A DNA stretch of 22,755 nt from JAWXBM01 sp034440115 (lineage in GTDB: Bacteria > Pseudomonadota > Gammaproteobacteria > Xanthomonadales > SZUA-36): assembly GCA_034440115.1 (NCBI GenBank), contig JAWXBM010000086.1, positions 1 through 22,755 on the forward strand, given 5' to 3'. The notes beneath the pieces are model-generated. The model did not search any database, was not told the DNA's origin, and saw only the letters and a program-made list of their open reading frames with translations. Shown one piece after another: positions 15,701 to 22,668 of this stretch; the stretch's first letter is position 1, and the number at the start of each line of letters is the position of its first letter. A program made the position numbers and the translations under genes.

Positions 15701-16585
15701 CAAATCAAGGCCGACCTGCGTTTCGAAGACTTCCTGCATCCGGAATTCAACCTGCAGCTCAAGGGCGAAAAGCTGTTGCTAGTGAATGTGCCGGACATGA
15801 ACCTGCTGGTCAATCCCGACCTGGATATCAACTGGACTCCTGGCAAATTACTTCTCCATGGCCGCTTACAGGTACCCAAAGCCCAGCTTTCACCCCGCTA
15901 CCTGCCTGCCAGTACCGCCGCGGAAAGCCCCGACCTGGTGATAGTTTCTGCCCAAGCAGAAGTCGAGCAAAAGCCGGTTGCCAAAGCGCCTCCGCTGAAA
16001 ATCACCGGCCAGGTGGAGGTTGAGCTGGGGCCAAATGTGAATTTGACTCTGGACAAGGCCACGGCCAATATTTATGGCAAGAGCAACTTCATCTGGAAAA
16101 ACAGTCTGGTACCTGTGGGCGACGGCAACTTCCTGGTGAGCGGTGAAATTTACGCTTACGGGCAACTGCTGACTATCAGCGAAGGACGCGTCAGTTTCCC
16201 CCGCGTTCCCGCCGACAACCCGAACCTGAACATCAAGGCCGAGCGCGAGATTTTCGGCAATTCGCAAATAAAACGCGCTGGAGTACAGGTCAGCGGTACG
16301 CTGAAACGCCCCAGCCTGGATCCCTACACCGATCCGATGACCACCCGTGAACGGGCCCTGGCCATGCTGATCACCGGCAGCGATTTTGACTATGAACAAG
16401 GTGTGGGTGCAGTGGAAGTGGGTAGGTATATCGCACCCAGGCTGTATGTCAGTTACGGCATTGGCTTGTTTGAAGACCAGAACGTGATCACTGCCCGCTA
16501 TGATCTGGGCAAAGGCTTTGGCGTGAAGGCAACCTCGGGCCAGCGTGAAGCCGGCGTGGACATCAGCTATACCATAGAGCAGTAA
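12713..16585 (+). CDS. tamB: TamB, inner-membrane-anchored translocation/assembly module subunit
   Basis: The 1290-aa protein has an N-terminal signal anchor (residues 6-27, FLIFLPAALLLLLAVAMTWLL) and a very long periplasmic body of repeated short beta-strands, as in AsmA-like bridge proteins. The C-terminal TamB/DUF490 domain (roughly the last 340 residues) includes FLVSGEIYAYGQLLTISEGRVSF, NPNLNIKAERE and MTTRERALAMLITGSDFDYEQG. TamB spans the periplasm and docks on the TamA POTRA domains. The start is GTG at 12713, overlapping the tamA stop codon as GTGA, which indicates translational coupling. The length is typical of the family (E. coli 1259 aa). No internal frameshift is evident. Confidence 0.94.
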   Translation: MTRRSKFLIFLPAALLLLLAVAMTWLLRSESGVRFIFQQAHQQIDGQLSVQHLSGSLSSVLNLQGLHYGDDGVRVDSPDISLSLDIDLFPPALHVSRLNSSSLQIQLVDSAVNKPESSWSEILAGLQLPYPLRFSAVSLGQLQILDYDSTELFAASDIALEAVWHHKLEIRQARLHALDSDWNVAANLQLRPPFNLDGKVNTTTVAEITPEQSVPLQLQGQFSGDLGQLAVKAQVQLPAPHSSLYIEGELRELLAIPVWDLELSSKALSWPLIATPAVDPNSNGPQLALHDIHLSSQGTLDSYDLQLATQLSGEQIPAGDSEWIGTGDRNGIHFDHFRFAGDELKLSGKVQLGWQQSFAVTADAAIERSYPARWFPGWPEDHPFTGNLQLNLSDEQVEFSDIQLDIVGLATKVQGNFRYQFNDEQLAGELNWQSLAWPIGAENFTWSSENGQLSLQGTLADWNAKGELQLLVSGFPEGRLQLSATGNSDAAHLVIDQGNVLGGQFSGSADYQWAEPANWAANITANKISIGPLLPAYPGVLSGTVLAQGEIAPNNLQVELRQVRGNIRGLDLTAKGKFSLQDSIFTAQGLELNSNSARLELDGGLGSGQSLKFLADADELADLFPQVTGSLHANGIISADAQSPMVDIELEADRLQWGENTITSIRSHEGKNGSRVFEIGEATIAGRELRDLQLTLADKQLKSVQLRAMLDKTEIEASLRGQLQGNSQKQVSGWKGYINKLSLSQPDKGFLTLQNPALLNLSGQQLELGDTCLRGSKDGQICLHGQWIEGGQSLLQTEVQQVSLDIVRLFVDMDWAFTHQLNGNFNWKKEANQPASAQANFTLSPGEFLLDEESTQFKTGPGIFQFQISGGDLHSGKLKLPIPGSGGINMDFQVARLLGDDAAELQAVLKLNLRDLTPLQLVVPCLDVIKGELEADIRISGSLQKPEFTGHATLVRGHIEDQSVGLVISEITLAGAVYQYDHTELNGSFRVGEGRGQIKADLRFEDFLHPEFNLQLKGEKLLLVNVPDMNLLVNPDLDINWTPGKLLLHGRLQVPKAQLSPRYLPASTAAESPDLVIVSAQAEVEQKPVAKAPPLKITGQVEVELGPNVNLTLDKATANIYGKSNFIWKNSLVPVGDGNFLVSGEIYAYGQLLTISEGRVSFPRVPADNPNLNIKAEREIFGNSQIKRAGVQVSGTLKRPSLDPYTDPMTTRERALAMLITGSDFDYEQGVGAVEVGRYIAPRLYVSYGIGLFEDQNVITARYDLGKGFGVKATSGQREAGVDISYTIEQ

Positions 16586-16616
16586 ATGCCCCGGCAGACT
16601 CTTCACGCGAAAATCA

Positions 16617-16630
16617 ACGAAATATTTCGT
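16617..16630. promoter_or_regulatory. Perfect 14-bp palindrome upstream of the 16642 gene
   Basis: ACGAAATATTTCGT is a perfect self-complementary 14-mer in the 56-bp gap after tamB, ending 11 nt before the ATG at 16642. It could be an operator or a transcript hairpin overlapping the ribosome binding region, since no Shine-Dalgarno sequence is visible there. Chance occurrence is possible. Confidence 0.35.
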
Positions 16631-16641
16631 ATTATCTGCGC

Positions 16642-17730
16642 ATGAAATCATTCCCGACTGGTATTTCACCTCGCATCACTTGGCTGGTTGCCGCTTTAAT
16701 GTTTACCGCCAGCGTCGTGGCTCAGGCGCAGCCCGCCAACCTGGCGCAGTTGGCCAAGCCAAACTGGAATCGCGCGGTTGCGCTGCGGGCAGCAGCATAT
16801 CCACCCGACTCAACCGCCTTGTCGCGCTGGTTGCAGCAGATCGAAAACGTTGCTGTGACCGCACTGCACCAGGAATTGGAAAACTCAGATCAAGCCGGTA
16901 GCCCGGCCTTTGAAGCGCAACTGCACAAGCTGGCTATTGCTCTGGCAGAAGCACCTTTGGATGATTCGGCTGATGATTTACTGGCATGGCTGGCCAACTA
17001 CCCCTCACAGGTATTGGTGGCGCATGAAGAATCCGCGGCCTATGGCGTACCACTGTTCCCGATCGCGGCCGCTGCGAAAGGCTCCCAACTGGAGCGCCAA
17101 CGGCGAATGGCACAGCGCCATGCCGAGGAATGGGCCGAGGAATGGGCCGCTACTGATCCTTCGCAATGGACGCAGCACTATTTGGCAGCCAGCGCGATCC
17201 AGCGGCAAGGCTTTATTCAAAGCCTGTCTGGAGCCTCGGCTGATGCGCTTTTGGCCTTGGCTGATCAACTGCAAGCACAGATACCAGCCCAGCCGGAATT
17301 GGCCGCCCCCGCCGGGGTCGTCGCGAGCCGTCTGTCCGCTGCGCAACTATTCCTCGCTGCTTATGCCTACAGTTCTGGCGCCGATTCAGCCGCACTGCTG
17401 CGCGAAGCGGGCTGGCGATTGAATGCTGCGCAGCGCGCTCAAATGTTTGCTGGCGTGATGGAACTGCCCGCAGCGGACAAAACCGCACTGGGTATTTCCA
17501 TGCTCGCCCCCGGCCTGCAATCCAACCCGAATGTCAGCAGCATGTTGCTGACGCTGCTGGATGATCCGGAACTGGGCGCAGCAGCGGCACTTGCTTTGGC
17601 CGGGCATCCGGACCCAAAAATTCAGGCCAGCCTGCAACGCATGCTGCAAGCGGGCGGGCTGAAGGGGCGACGCGCTGCGCTGGCGCTGGATGAGAATGGA
17701 CCAAACCATGCAACGGTAATTGAGCCATGA
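16642..17730 (+). CDS. Exported Ala-rich helical protein of unknown function
   Basis: I do not recognise this 362-aa protein. A signal peptide is clear (residues 11-31, WLVAALMFTASVVAQAQ). The mature part is rich in Ala, Leu and Gln and looks almost entirely alpha-helical. The final 80 residues (LLTLLDDPELGAAAALALAGHPDPKIQASLQRML) resemble HEAT-like helical pairs. A small internal duplication, EEWAEEWA (about residues 166-173), comes from a 12-bp tandem repeat. There are no cysteines or obvious catalytic motif. It overlaps the M14 carboxypeptidase start by ATGA, so the two are probably made together. A binding partner or chaperone for that enzyme is one possibility (inference). It starts 56 bp after tamB, with a palindrome in between. 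Confidence 0.8.
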   Translation: MKSFPTGISPRITWLVAALMFTASVVAQAQPANLAQLAKPNWNRAVALRAAAYPPDSTALSRWLQQIENVAVTALHQELENSDQAGSPAFEAQLHKLAIALAEAPLDDSADDLLAWLANYPSQVLVAHEESAAYGVPLFPIAAAAKGSQLERQRRMAQRHAEEWAEEWAATDPSQWTQHYLAASAIQRQGFIQSLSGASADALLALADQLQAQIPAQPELAAPAGVVASRLSAAQLFLAAYAYSSGADSAALLREAGWRLNAAQRAQMFAGVMELPAADKTALGISMLAPGLQSNPNVSSMLLTLLDDPELGAAAALALAGHPDPKIQASLQRMLQAGGLKGRRAALALDENGPNHATVIEP

Positions 17731-20345
17731 GCCGCCCCACCTGGCGGAATGGGTTGTGCAATGGGCTCCGCAGCGCCGCATGCTTGTTGTTGCTGGTATC
17801 GGCGCCGTTGTTGGCCCAAGGGGCGCGCATCATAGAGTGGGTGCAAAGCGCCCCGGCCAACGACAGCAATCGCATCGCCCTGGGTTACCCGGTACCGATT
17901 CCGGTGGACACACCCATACCCTTTGACGGCTTTCGCAGCTATGCCGGATTGCACACCCGCCACCAGGACCTGGTGGCCAACTCGGAATGGGTGCGCGGTG
18001 AGATCATCGGCCAAACGCGTAATGGCCGGAATATCTGGGCGTACCTGCTCGGAGACGCTGACAAGCTGACGCGCGATGGTCAGGCGGAAGCCGCCATGCT
18101 GACCAACGGCGGCATCCACGCCCGCGAATGGCAGAGTCCGGAAGTGGTTACCGGCATCATGGAGTTGCTGCACGACGAGCAAACGGATAATTATCTGTTC
18201 AGCTATCTGCGCGATAACGTCAATGTGATCGTCATTCCGGTGCTGAATGTTGACGGCTTTATGCAAACCCAACGCTACCCGGCGCACAGTTGGTTGGGCA
18301 CCGATATCAACGACCCGGTTTACTCGCCGCGCGATGGCCGTATGCGGCGTAAAAATATGCTGGCGGCGGATGAGAAACTGGATACACAAGCCGATCATCT
18401 GCAGGGTGTGGATCTGAACCGCAACAACGCGCCTTACTGGAGCACCAACCCGAATCGTTCCTCCGCTGACAATCGCAGCCTGATCCATCATGGCCAGGCG
18501 CCGGCTTCGGAGCCGGAAATCCCGGCCCTCGATGCTGCGGCGCAGTTGGGGCCGATAGAGCAACTGGCTATCTACACCGATGTGCACTCCTACTCACAGG
18601 TCCACTTCTGGGTACGTAACAGCAATGCCCGTCTGGCGGAGCAAACGGCAAAAGTTCTGTCAACGTTCAGCGGCCATCACTTTGGTTTTCCTGCGCAGAA
18701 ATGGTATGGCTTCAGCTCCGTCTTCCAAACCGTGATGAATGCCGGCATTGGCTCCACCGATGAGTACTTCACACATATTTACCAGGTACCGGCCTGGACA
18801 CTGGAAGTGGAACCCGGCGACAACGCCGGCGCCGACTACGGTGGATTGGCGCGTAACAGCCATGACGGTTTTATCTTGCCAGAGTCGCAGATCAGACGGG
18901 TGCGTACGCAACTGGCTGAGAGCTTTGCTGTGGCCTTCTACCGGCAAGCCGGACCACCCAGCGTGGCCGCTGTCCGAATAACCGATGCACAAACCGGTGC
19001 AGTGGTATTTGATGCGGAGTGGGATTTTTCCGCAGCCGGATTACGCCAGTTGAATACGCATGTGGTTCAAGCCCTGCGGCTGGATCGCGATTACCAGGCC
19101 TGGATCGCCTTCGATAAACCCATGCGTTGGCGGGTTTATGGTCAGGCGGTCGATCTGCCCGGCGCTCCGGCAGGCACGGATGTGGTGATCACCAATTTGC
19201 GGGTCAATGGCACAGCACTGAATATGAATGTCAGCAATCAGCGCTGGCTGGGCAGCCCGGGTGAAAGTCCGGCGGGTTATCAGCGCTATGTTTTTGACGC
19301 GCTGGCTTTTGACTTCAAGCTGCCCGCTAACGGCACCAATCAATCGGTCGTGAATGGCAATGTCAGCGGCACGCTGGAAATCAGCGCCTTCGATATGAGC
19401 GGACAGCGCACCGATACCAATCCGGCAACGGTAGCGCATTGGCAAAATGGTGGCTGGTCAGGCTATGAAGACAGCAGCGGCAACGATCTGACGGACAGCG
19501 GTGGCAGCGACCCAAATATTTCAATCCCGCTCAGCTCTGCTGCTGCCGAAGATCCCTTTGTGGTTGAGCCGGGCACATCCTCCATCTGGGTGGATCGCGA
19601 GCGCAATGGCGAAGGTTTCATGCTGGAAATCCTGGCTGATAACCGGGCTCTGGTGTACTGGTATACCTACGACCAGGAAGGCCAGCAGGACTGGTATTAC
19701 TCGGTCGGTGAAATTCGTGGCAATCGCATACTGTTTACGGATTTGTTGCAAGTGGTTGGTGGCCATTTCGGCCCCGGATTCGATCCGGTGCTGGCAGAAA
19801 GTATCGTCGTGGGCAGCGCCACTTTTAGCTGGTCATCCTGCGAACAAGGCGTGATGGACTGGGTCCTTGACGGCCAAGGCCAACATCGCAAAGGCCGAAT
19901 GAATCTGGAACGTCTCACCAGCTTAATGGGTCTGGGCTGTGGCCAGCAATCACCACCCGATGGGCCACCCGAAGGCTGGTTGAGTGGCACCTGGGCAGAC
20001 CCGAGTCGGGCCTCAGAAGGCTATAGTCTGGAAATCCTCAGCAATGGCCAGGCATTGGTTTACTGGTTCAGCTTTGGCCCCAACAGCGAGCGCAGGTGGT
20101 TTTACAACATTGGTGAAATGGTCGGCAACAAATTGGTATTCGACAACCTGCTGACCACCAGTGGCCCCATTTTCGGGGAAAAAAATGCCCAGGAAAGCCT
20201 GCAACAAACGCATTGGGGTGAACTGGAGCTGCAATTGAACTGCCTGACCGGCACAGCGTCCTATTCTTCCGTGGAAGCGGGTTTCGCCGCAGGTACCCAG
20301 AATCTAAAACGGGTGACGCTGCTGGACAGCTTTGCCTGCCCCTGA
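17727..20345 (+). CDS. Secreted M14 zinc carboxypeptidase with two C-terminal repeat domains
   Basis: The 872-aa protein has a signal peptide (about 13-31, ending LLAQG). The catalytic M14 domain spans about 68-405: zinc ligands His131 and Glu134 (GGIHAREW) and His287 (YTDVHSYSQ), substrate-binding GVDLNRN 227-233, and general-base Glu360 in WTLEVEPG. A long beta-rich region (410-600) is followed by two copies of a roughly 120-residue domain, 616-738 and 751-871. Shared features are IWVDRERNGEG / TWADPSRASEG, YWYTYD / YWFSFG, DWYYSVGEI / RWFYNIGEM, GNRILF / GNKLVF, one central Cys (705, 839) and one terminal Cys (738, 871). The same domain ends the cupredoxin protein at 3.0-4.2 kb. The enzyme probably trims C-terminal residues of extracellular peptides; its specificity cannot be read with confidence. 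The start overlaps the preceding stop codon by 4 bp. Confidence 0.92.
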   Translation: MSRPTWRNGLCNGLRSAACLLLLVSAPLLAQGARIIEWVQSAPANDSNRIALGYPVPIPVDTPIPFDGFRSYAGLHTRHQDLVANSEWVRGEIIGQTRNGRNIWAYLLGDADKLTRDGQAEAAMLTNGGIHAREWQSPEVVTGIMELLHDEQTDNYLFSYLRDNVNVIVIPVLNVDGFMQTQRYPAHSWLGTDINDPVYSPRDGRMRRKNMLAADEKLDTQADHLQGVDLNRNNAPYWSTNPNRSSADNRSLIHHGQAPASEPEIPALDAAAQLGPIEQLAIYTDVHSYSQVHFWVRNSNARLAEQTAKVLSTFSGHHFGFPAQKWYGFSSVFQTVMNAGIGSTDEYFTHIYQVPAWTLEVEPGDNAGADYGGLARNSHDGFILPESQIRRVRTQLAESFAVAFYRQAGPPSVAAVRITDAQTGAVVFDAEWDFSAAGLRQLNTHVVQALRLDRDYQAWIAFDKPMRWRVYGQAVDLPGAPAGTDVVITNLRVNGTALNMNVSNQRWLGSPGESPAGYQRYVFDALAFDFKLPANGTNQSVVNGNVSGTLEISAFDMSGQRTDTNPATVAHWQNGGWSGYEDSSGNDLTDSGGSDPNISIPLSSAAAEDPFVVEPGTSSIWVDRERNGEGFMLEILADNRALVYWYTYDQEGQQDWYYSVGEIRGNRILFTDLLQVVGGHFGPGFDPVLAESIVVGSATFSWSSCEQGVMDWVLDGQGQHRKGRMNLERLTSLMGLGCGQQSPPDGPPEGWLSGTWADPSRASEGYSLEILSNGQALVYWFSFGPNSERRWFYNIGEMVGNKLVFDNLLTTSGPIFGEKNAQESLQQTHWGELELQLNCLTGTASYSSVEAGFAAGTQNLKRVTLLDSFACP

Positions 20346-20383
20346 TTCCTCGTCTGATTTGGGCTTGTGAGCAGAGTGCGCGT

Positions 20384-20389
20384 TATAAT
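20384..20389 (+). promoter_or_regulatory. Candidate -10 box for the DUF3144 gene
   Basis: A perfect TATAAT lies in the 76-bp gap after the M14 gene, 33 nt upstream of the DUF3144 start. The nearest -35-like hexamer, TTGTGA at 20365-20370, is too close (13-bp spacer), so the promoter is only partly supported. Confidence 0.4.
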
Positions 20390-20421
20390 GCCGCATTCTG
20401 AACTTTAATGGAGATTGAACG

Positions 20422-20682
20422 GTGAGCGAAGCCGACCAGCATAAACATTGCACTAACAAATTCATCGAGTTAGCCAACGAACTCAGGAACGAAGAAATCG
20501 ACTCTACGCTGGTATCCGGCGCTTTGATGACCGCTTCCGCCATCTATGCAACCTTTGTTGCGGCGGGTAACGAAGGCGCCCTGGAGCCGTCCGGCGTAGA
20601 CAAAGTCACTGAGATTTACAAACGCACACTGGAACACCACCAGGATCTGAAGCGCTCCGAAATTGTAGCCAAGATCAACTGA
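20422..20682 (+). CDS. DUF3144 family small protein
   Basis: This 86-aa cytoplasmic protein has no signal peptide or membrane segment. The pattern FIELANEL...STLVSGALMTASAIYATFVAAG, followed by a charged C-terminal helix (TEIYKRTLEHHQDLKRSEI), matches DUF3144, a family of small, probably all-helical proteins of unknown function found mainly in gammaproteobacteria. The start is GTG at 20422, with GGAGA about 9 nt upstream (ATGGAGATTGAACG). The ATG at 20408 is out of frame. It has its own candidate -10 box and lies 47 bp before moaA. A link to molybdopterin synthesis is not implied by the family. Confidence 0.85.
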   Translation: MSEADQHKHCTNKFIELANELRNEEIDSTLVSGALMTASAIYATFVAAGNEGALEPSGVDKVTEIYKRTLEHHQDLKRSEIVAKIN

Positions 20683-20729
20683 GCCGATTCTCAGCGACCC
20701 ATCGAACCAAGCAAACGAAGTTACCAGCC

Positions 20730-21788
20730 ATGGACATGCAAGTACCAATAAAGTTGACTGACCCGACCTCAGCCCAATCAGCCCAGGTCAGGGATCAGTT
20801 GCAACGTCCCTTGCGGGAGTTGCGGCTGTCGGTGATCGATAGATGCAACTTTCGCTGTACCTATTGCATGCCGGCCGATTCATTACAGGGCCGCGGAGTT
20901 TTCCTTCCTCTTGCCAACCTGCTCACCGATCGCGAAATCGAAACCCTGGTGCGGGCTTTTGTGGCCAACGGTGTAAAGAAATTGCGCATCACCGGTGGTG
21001 AACCGCTGGTCCGGCCCGGGCTGACGGCCCTGATCGAACGCCTGGCCATCATTGATGGTCTGGACGACATCGCCATGACCACCAACGGTGTACTTTTACC
21101 GCGGCATGCGGTGGATTTGCGCAACGCCGGGATGGGTCGTATCACCGTCAGTCTGGATTCGCTGGATGAGGCCGTGCTGCATGAGATGAGCGGCGGCAAG
21201 GGCAAACTGCCGGACATCATCGCGGGAATCGATGCGGCTGTAGCTGCTGGTTTCGAACGATTGAAAATCAATTGCGTGGTACAGCGCGGCGTGAACGATC
21301 ATACCGTGCTGGACCTGCTGGATTATTTCCGTGGTTCCGGCCACAGCGTGCGCCTGATCGAATACATGGATGTGGGCAACAGCAACCACTGGCAGCTTGA
21401 CCAGGTGGTGCCGTCGGCCGAATGGGTACAACGCATCGGCGAGCGCTGGCCAATAGAGCCGGTGGGTGCCCAACGCGCAGCCGAAACCGCACGGCGCTAT
21501 CGCTACCAGGATGGTGCCGGAGAAATCGGCCTGATCAGTTCAATTTCACAACCTTTCTGCGGCGGCTGCACGCGCGCGCGGCTGACTGCTGATGGGATGT
21601 TCTATACCTGCTTGTTCGGTACGGAAGGCAAAAACATGATGCCTTTATTGCGGCAATCTGCATCCAGCGAACAACTGGCCGAGCTGATCGCACAGAGTTG
21701 GCAGAAAAGAACCGATCGCTATAGCGAGGAGCGCAGCTCTTTGGGTGCCCCTCGAGAAAAAGTCGAAATGTACCGGATCGGTGGATGA
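20730..21788 (+). CDS. moaA: MoaA, GTP 3',8-cyclase
   Basis: MoaA is a radical-SAM enzyme that, with MoaC, converts GTP to cyclic pyranopterin monophosphate, the first step of molybdenum cofactor synthesis. The 352-aa sequence has the SAM cluster motif Cys39-X3-Cys43-X2-Cys46 (DRCNFRCTYCMPAD), ITGGEP at 87-92, the C-terminal 4Fe-4S ligands Cys277, Cys280 and Cys294 (PFCGGCTRARL...FYTC), and the conserved terminal Gly-Gly (351-352). Length and motifs are intact. It overlaps moaD by ATGA. The first 20 or so residues are not conserved, so a slightly later start cannot be excluded; no strong Shine-Dalgarno sequence is visible. moaC is not in the window. Confidence 0.96.
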   Translation: MDMQVPIKLTDPTSAQSAQVRDQLQRPLRELRLSVIDRCNFRCTYCMPADSLQGRGVFLPLANLLTDREIETLVRAFVANGVKKLRITGGEPLVRPGLTALIERLAIIDGLDDIAMTTNGVLLPRHAVDLRNAGMGRITVSLDSLDEAVLHEMSGGKGKLPDIIAGIDAAVAAGFERLKINCVVQRGVNDHTVLDLLDYFRGSGHSVRLIEYMDVGNSNHWQLDQVVPSAEWVQRIGERWPIEPVGAQRAAETARRYRYQDGAGEIGLISSISQPFCGGCTRARLTADGMFYTCLFGTEGKNMMPLLRQSASSEQLAELIAQSWQKRTDRYSEERSSLGAPREKVEMYRIGG

Positions 21789-22027
21789 AGCAATTTACCG
21801 TCAAGTGGTTCGCCGCCTATCGCGATGCAACCGGCGTTGACGAAGAGCAGGTGCAGTCAGCTGCAAACTCACCAGCCGAATTGTTTGCACAAATGACCGA
21901 ACAGCACGCAGAACTGGGCCAATACAGCCGTGCCCTGGTGGCCATCAATGATCAAATGGCCAGTTGGGATACGGTTTTGAATGGCGACGAGCAGGTGCTG
22001 TTTTTCCCGCCCGTTGCCGGCGGTTAG
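21785..22027 (+). CDS. moaD: MoaD, molybdopterin synthase sulfur-carrier subunit
   Basis: This 80-aa ubiquitin-fold protein ends in Gly-Gly (FFPPVAGG). The C-terminal Gly becomes a thiocarboxylate that donates sulfur in the conversion of cPMP to molybdopterin by the MoaD-MoaE complex. VKWFAAYRDATGVDEEQV and VAINDQMASWDTVLNGDEQVLFFPPVAGG match the family and its usual length. The start is the ATG overlapping the moaA stop codon (ATGA). The partner moaE follows after 143 bp, which is unusually far for this pair and is explained by duplicated moaE 5' sequence in between. Confidence 0.95.
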   Translation: MKQFTVKWFAAYRDATGVDEEQVQSAANSPAELFAQMTEQHAELGQYSRALVAINDQMASWDTVLNGDEQVLFFPPVAGG

Positions 22028-22047
22028 GCCTGTGACCGCCAGTTGAA

Positions 22048-22113
22048 ATGAGTACCCCGCTCCTTACTATCGGCTATCTCGCCATCTCCCAAGAAGGCCT
22101 TATTCCGGGATGA
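22048..22113 (+). repeat. Decayed copy 1 of the moaE 5' end
   Basis: An ATG-led frame reads MSTPLLTIGYLAISQEGL and stops three codons later at TGA. MoaE begins MNTPPFSSGYFAISAESL: 10 of 18 positions are identical, and the DNA is closely similar over GGCTAT-TCGCCATCTCC-GAA-GCCTT. The stop codon overlaps the ATG of copy 2 (ATGA). It could be an upstream leader peptide, but partial tandem duplication with decay is the simpler reading. Confidence 0.75.
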
Positions 22114-22169
22114 ATACACCCCCTTTCAATCCGGCTATCGCGCCACTTCAATTAGACGCATCAAACTGA
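22110..22169 (+). repeat. Decayed copy 2 of the moaE 5' end, frameshifted
   Basis: The frame from ATG 22110 reads MNTPPFNPAIAPLQLDASN, then TGA. Its first six residues equal those of MoaE. A 1-nt deletion after TTCA throws the rest out of frame, although the DNA still matches (TCCGGCTAT, CGCCA). It starts 62 nt after copy 1 and ends 1 nt before the true moaE ATG at 22171. Confidence 0.75.
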
Positions 22170-22170
22170 C

Positions 22171-22668
22171 ATGAATACTCCTCCCTTCAGCTCCGGCTAT
22201 TTCGCCATCTCCGCCGAAAGCCTTAACCGCAAGGCCTTGAGAGCCTCATTACAGGATGTTTCCTGCGGAGCGTTCGTGTTGTTCGAAGGCTGGGTGCGCG
22301 ACCACAACGAAGGTCGTAAAGTCCTGCAACTGGAATACGAAGTGTATGAGCCGCTGGCAATCACCGAAGGCAATGCCATCCTGCAGGAAGCCAAAGATCG
22401 CTTCGACATCGGCCAGGCAGCCGCGGTGCACAGACAGGGCTTACTCGCTTTAACTGAACCCGCCGTGTTAGTAGGTGTTTCAGCCGCCCATCGCGGTGCG
22501 GCCTTTGACGCTTGCCGCTACATCATCGACGAAGTCAAAAGTCGTTTACCTATCTGGAAGCGCGAGCATTATGCCGATGGCTCAACGGAATGGGTTGATT
22601 GCCGGATCCCGGATCACGCGCTTCGCGCTGTCCGGGATGACGGAGAGAACACGTCATGCCGGGCTTGA
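22171..22668 (+). CDS. moaE: MoaE, molybdopterin synthase catalytic subunit, with repeat-derived tail
   Basis: MoaE moves two sulfurs from MoaD to cPMP to make molybdopterin. Family residues are visible: FEGWVRDHNEG (37-48), AAHRGAAF (105-112) and the catalytic-lysine segment VKSRLPIWKRE with Lys123 and Lys130, then DGSTEWVDC. The core ends at about residue 144, near the usual length of about 150. The last 20 residues (IPDHALRAVRDDGENTSCRA) are encoded by a palindromic repeat (22606-22638) and the start of the next repeat, in which the stop codon lies. The tail is therefore probably an acquired extension. No Shine-Dalgarno sequence is obvious before ATG 22171. The upstream ATGs at 22048 and 22110 lead to short dead frames. 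Confidence 0.93.
   Translation: MNTPPFSSGYFAISAESLNRKALRASLQDVSCGAFVLFEGWVRDHNEGRKVLQLEYEVYEPLAITEGNAILQEAKDRFDIGQAAAVHRQGLLALTEPAVLVGVSAAHRGAAFDACRYIIDEVKSRLPIWKREHYADGSTEWVDCRIPDHALRAVRDDGENTSCRA

Noticed and set aside
15890..16669. 259-codon minus-strand frame
   Set aside because: It lies antisense to the conserved C-terminal TamB domain and has no recognisable protein features.
17622..18587. 321-codon minus-strand frame
   Set aside because: It lies antisense to the unknown exported gene and the M14 peptidase, both with clear signal peptides and family motifs. It has no motif of its own.
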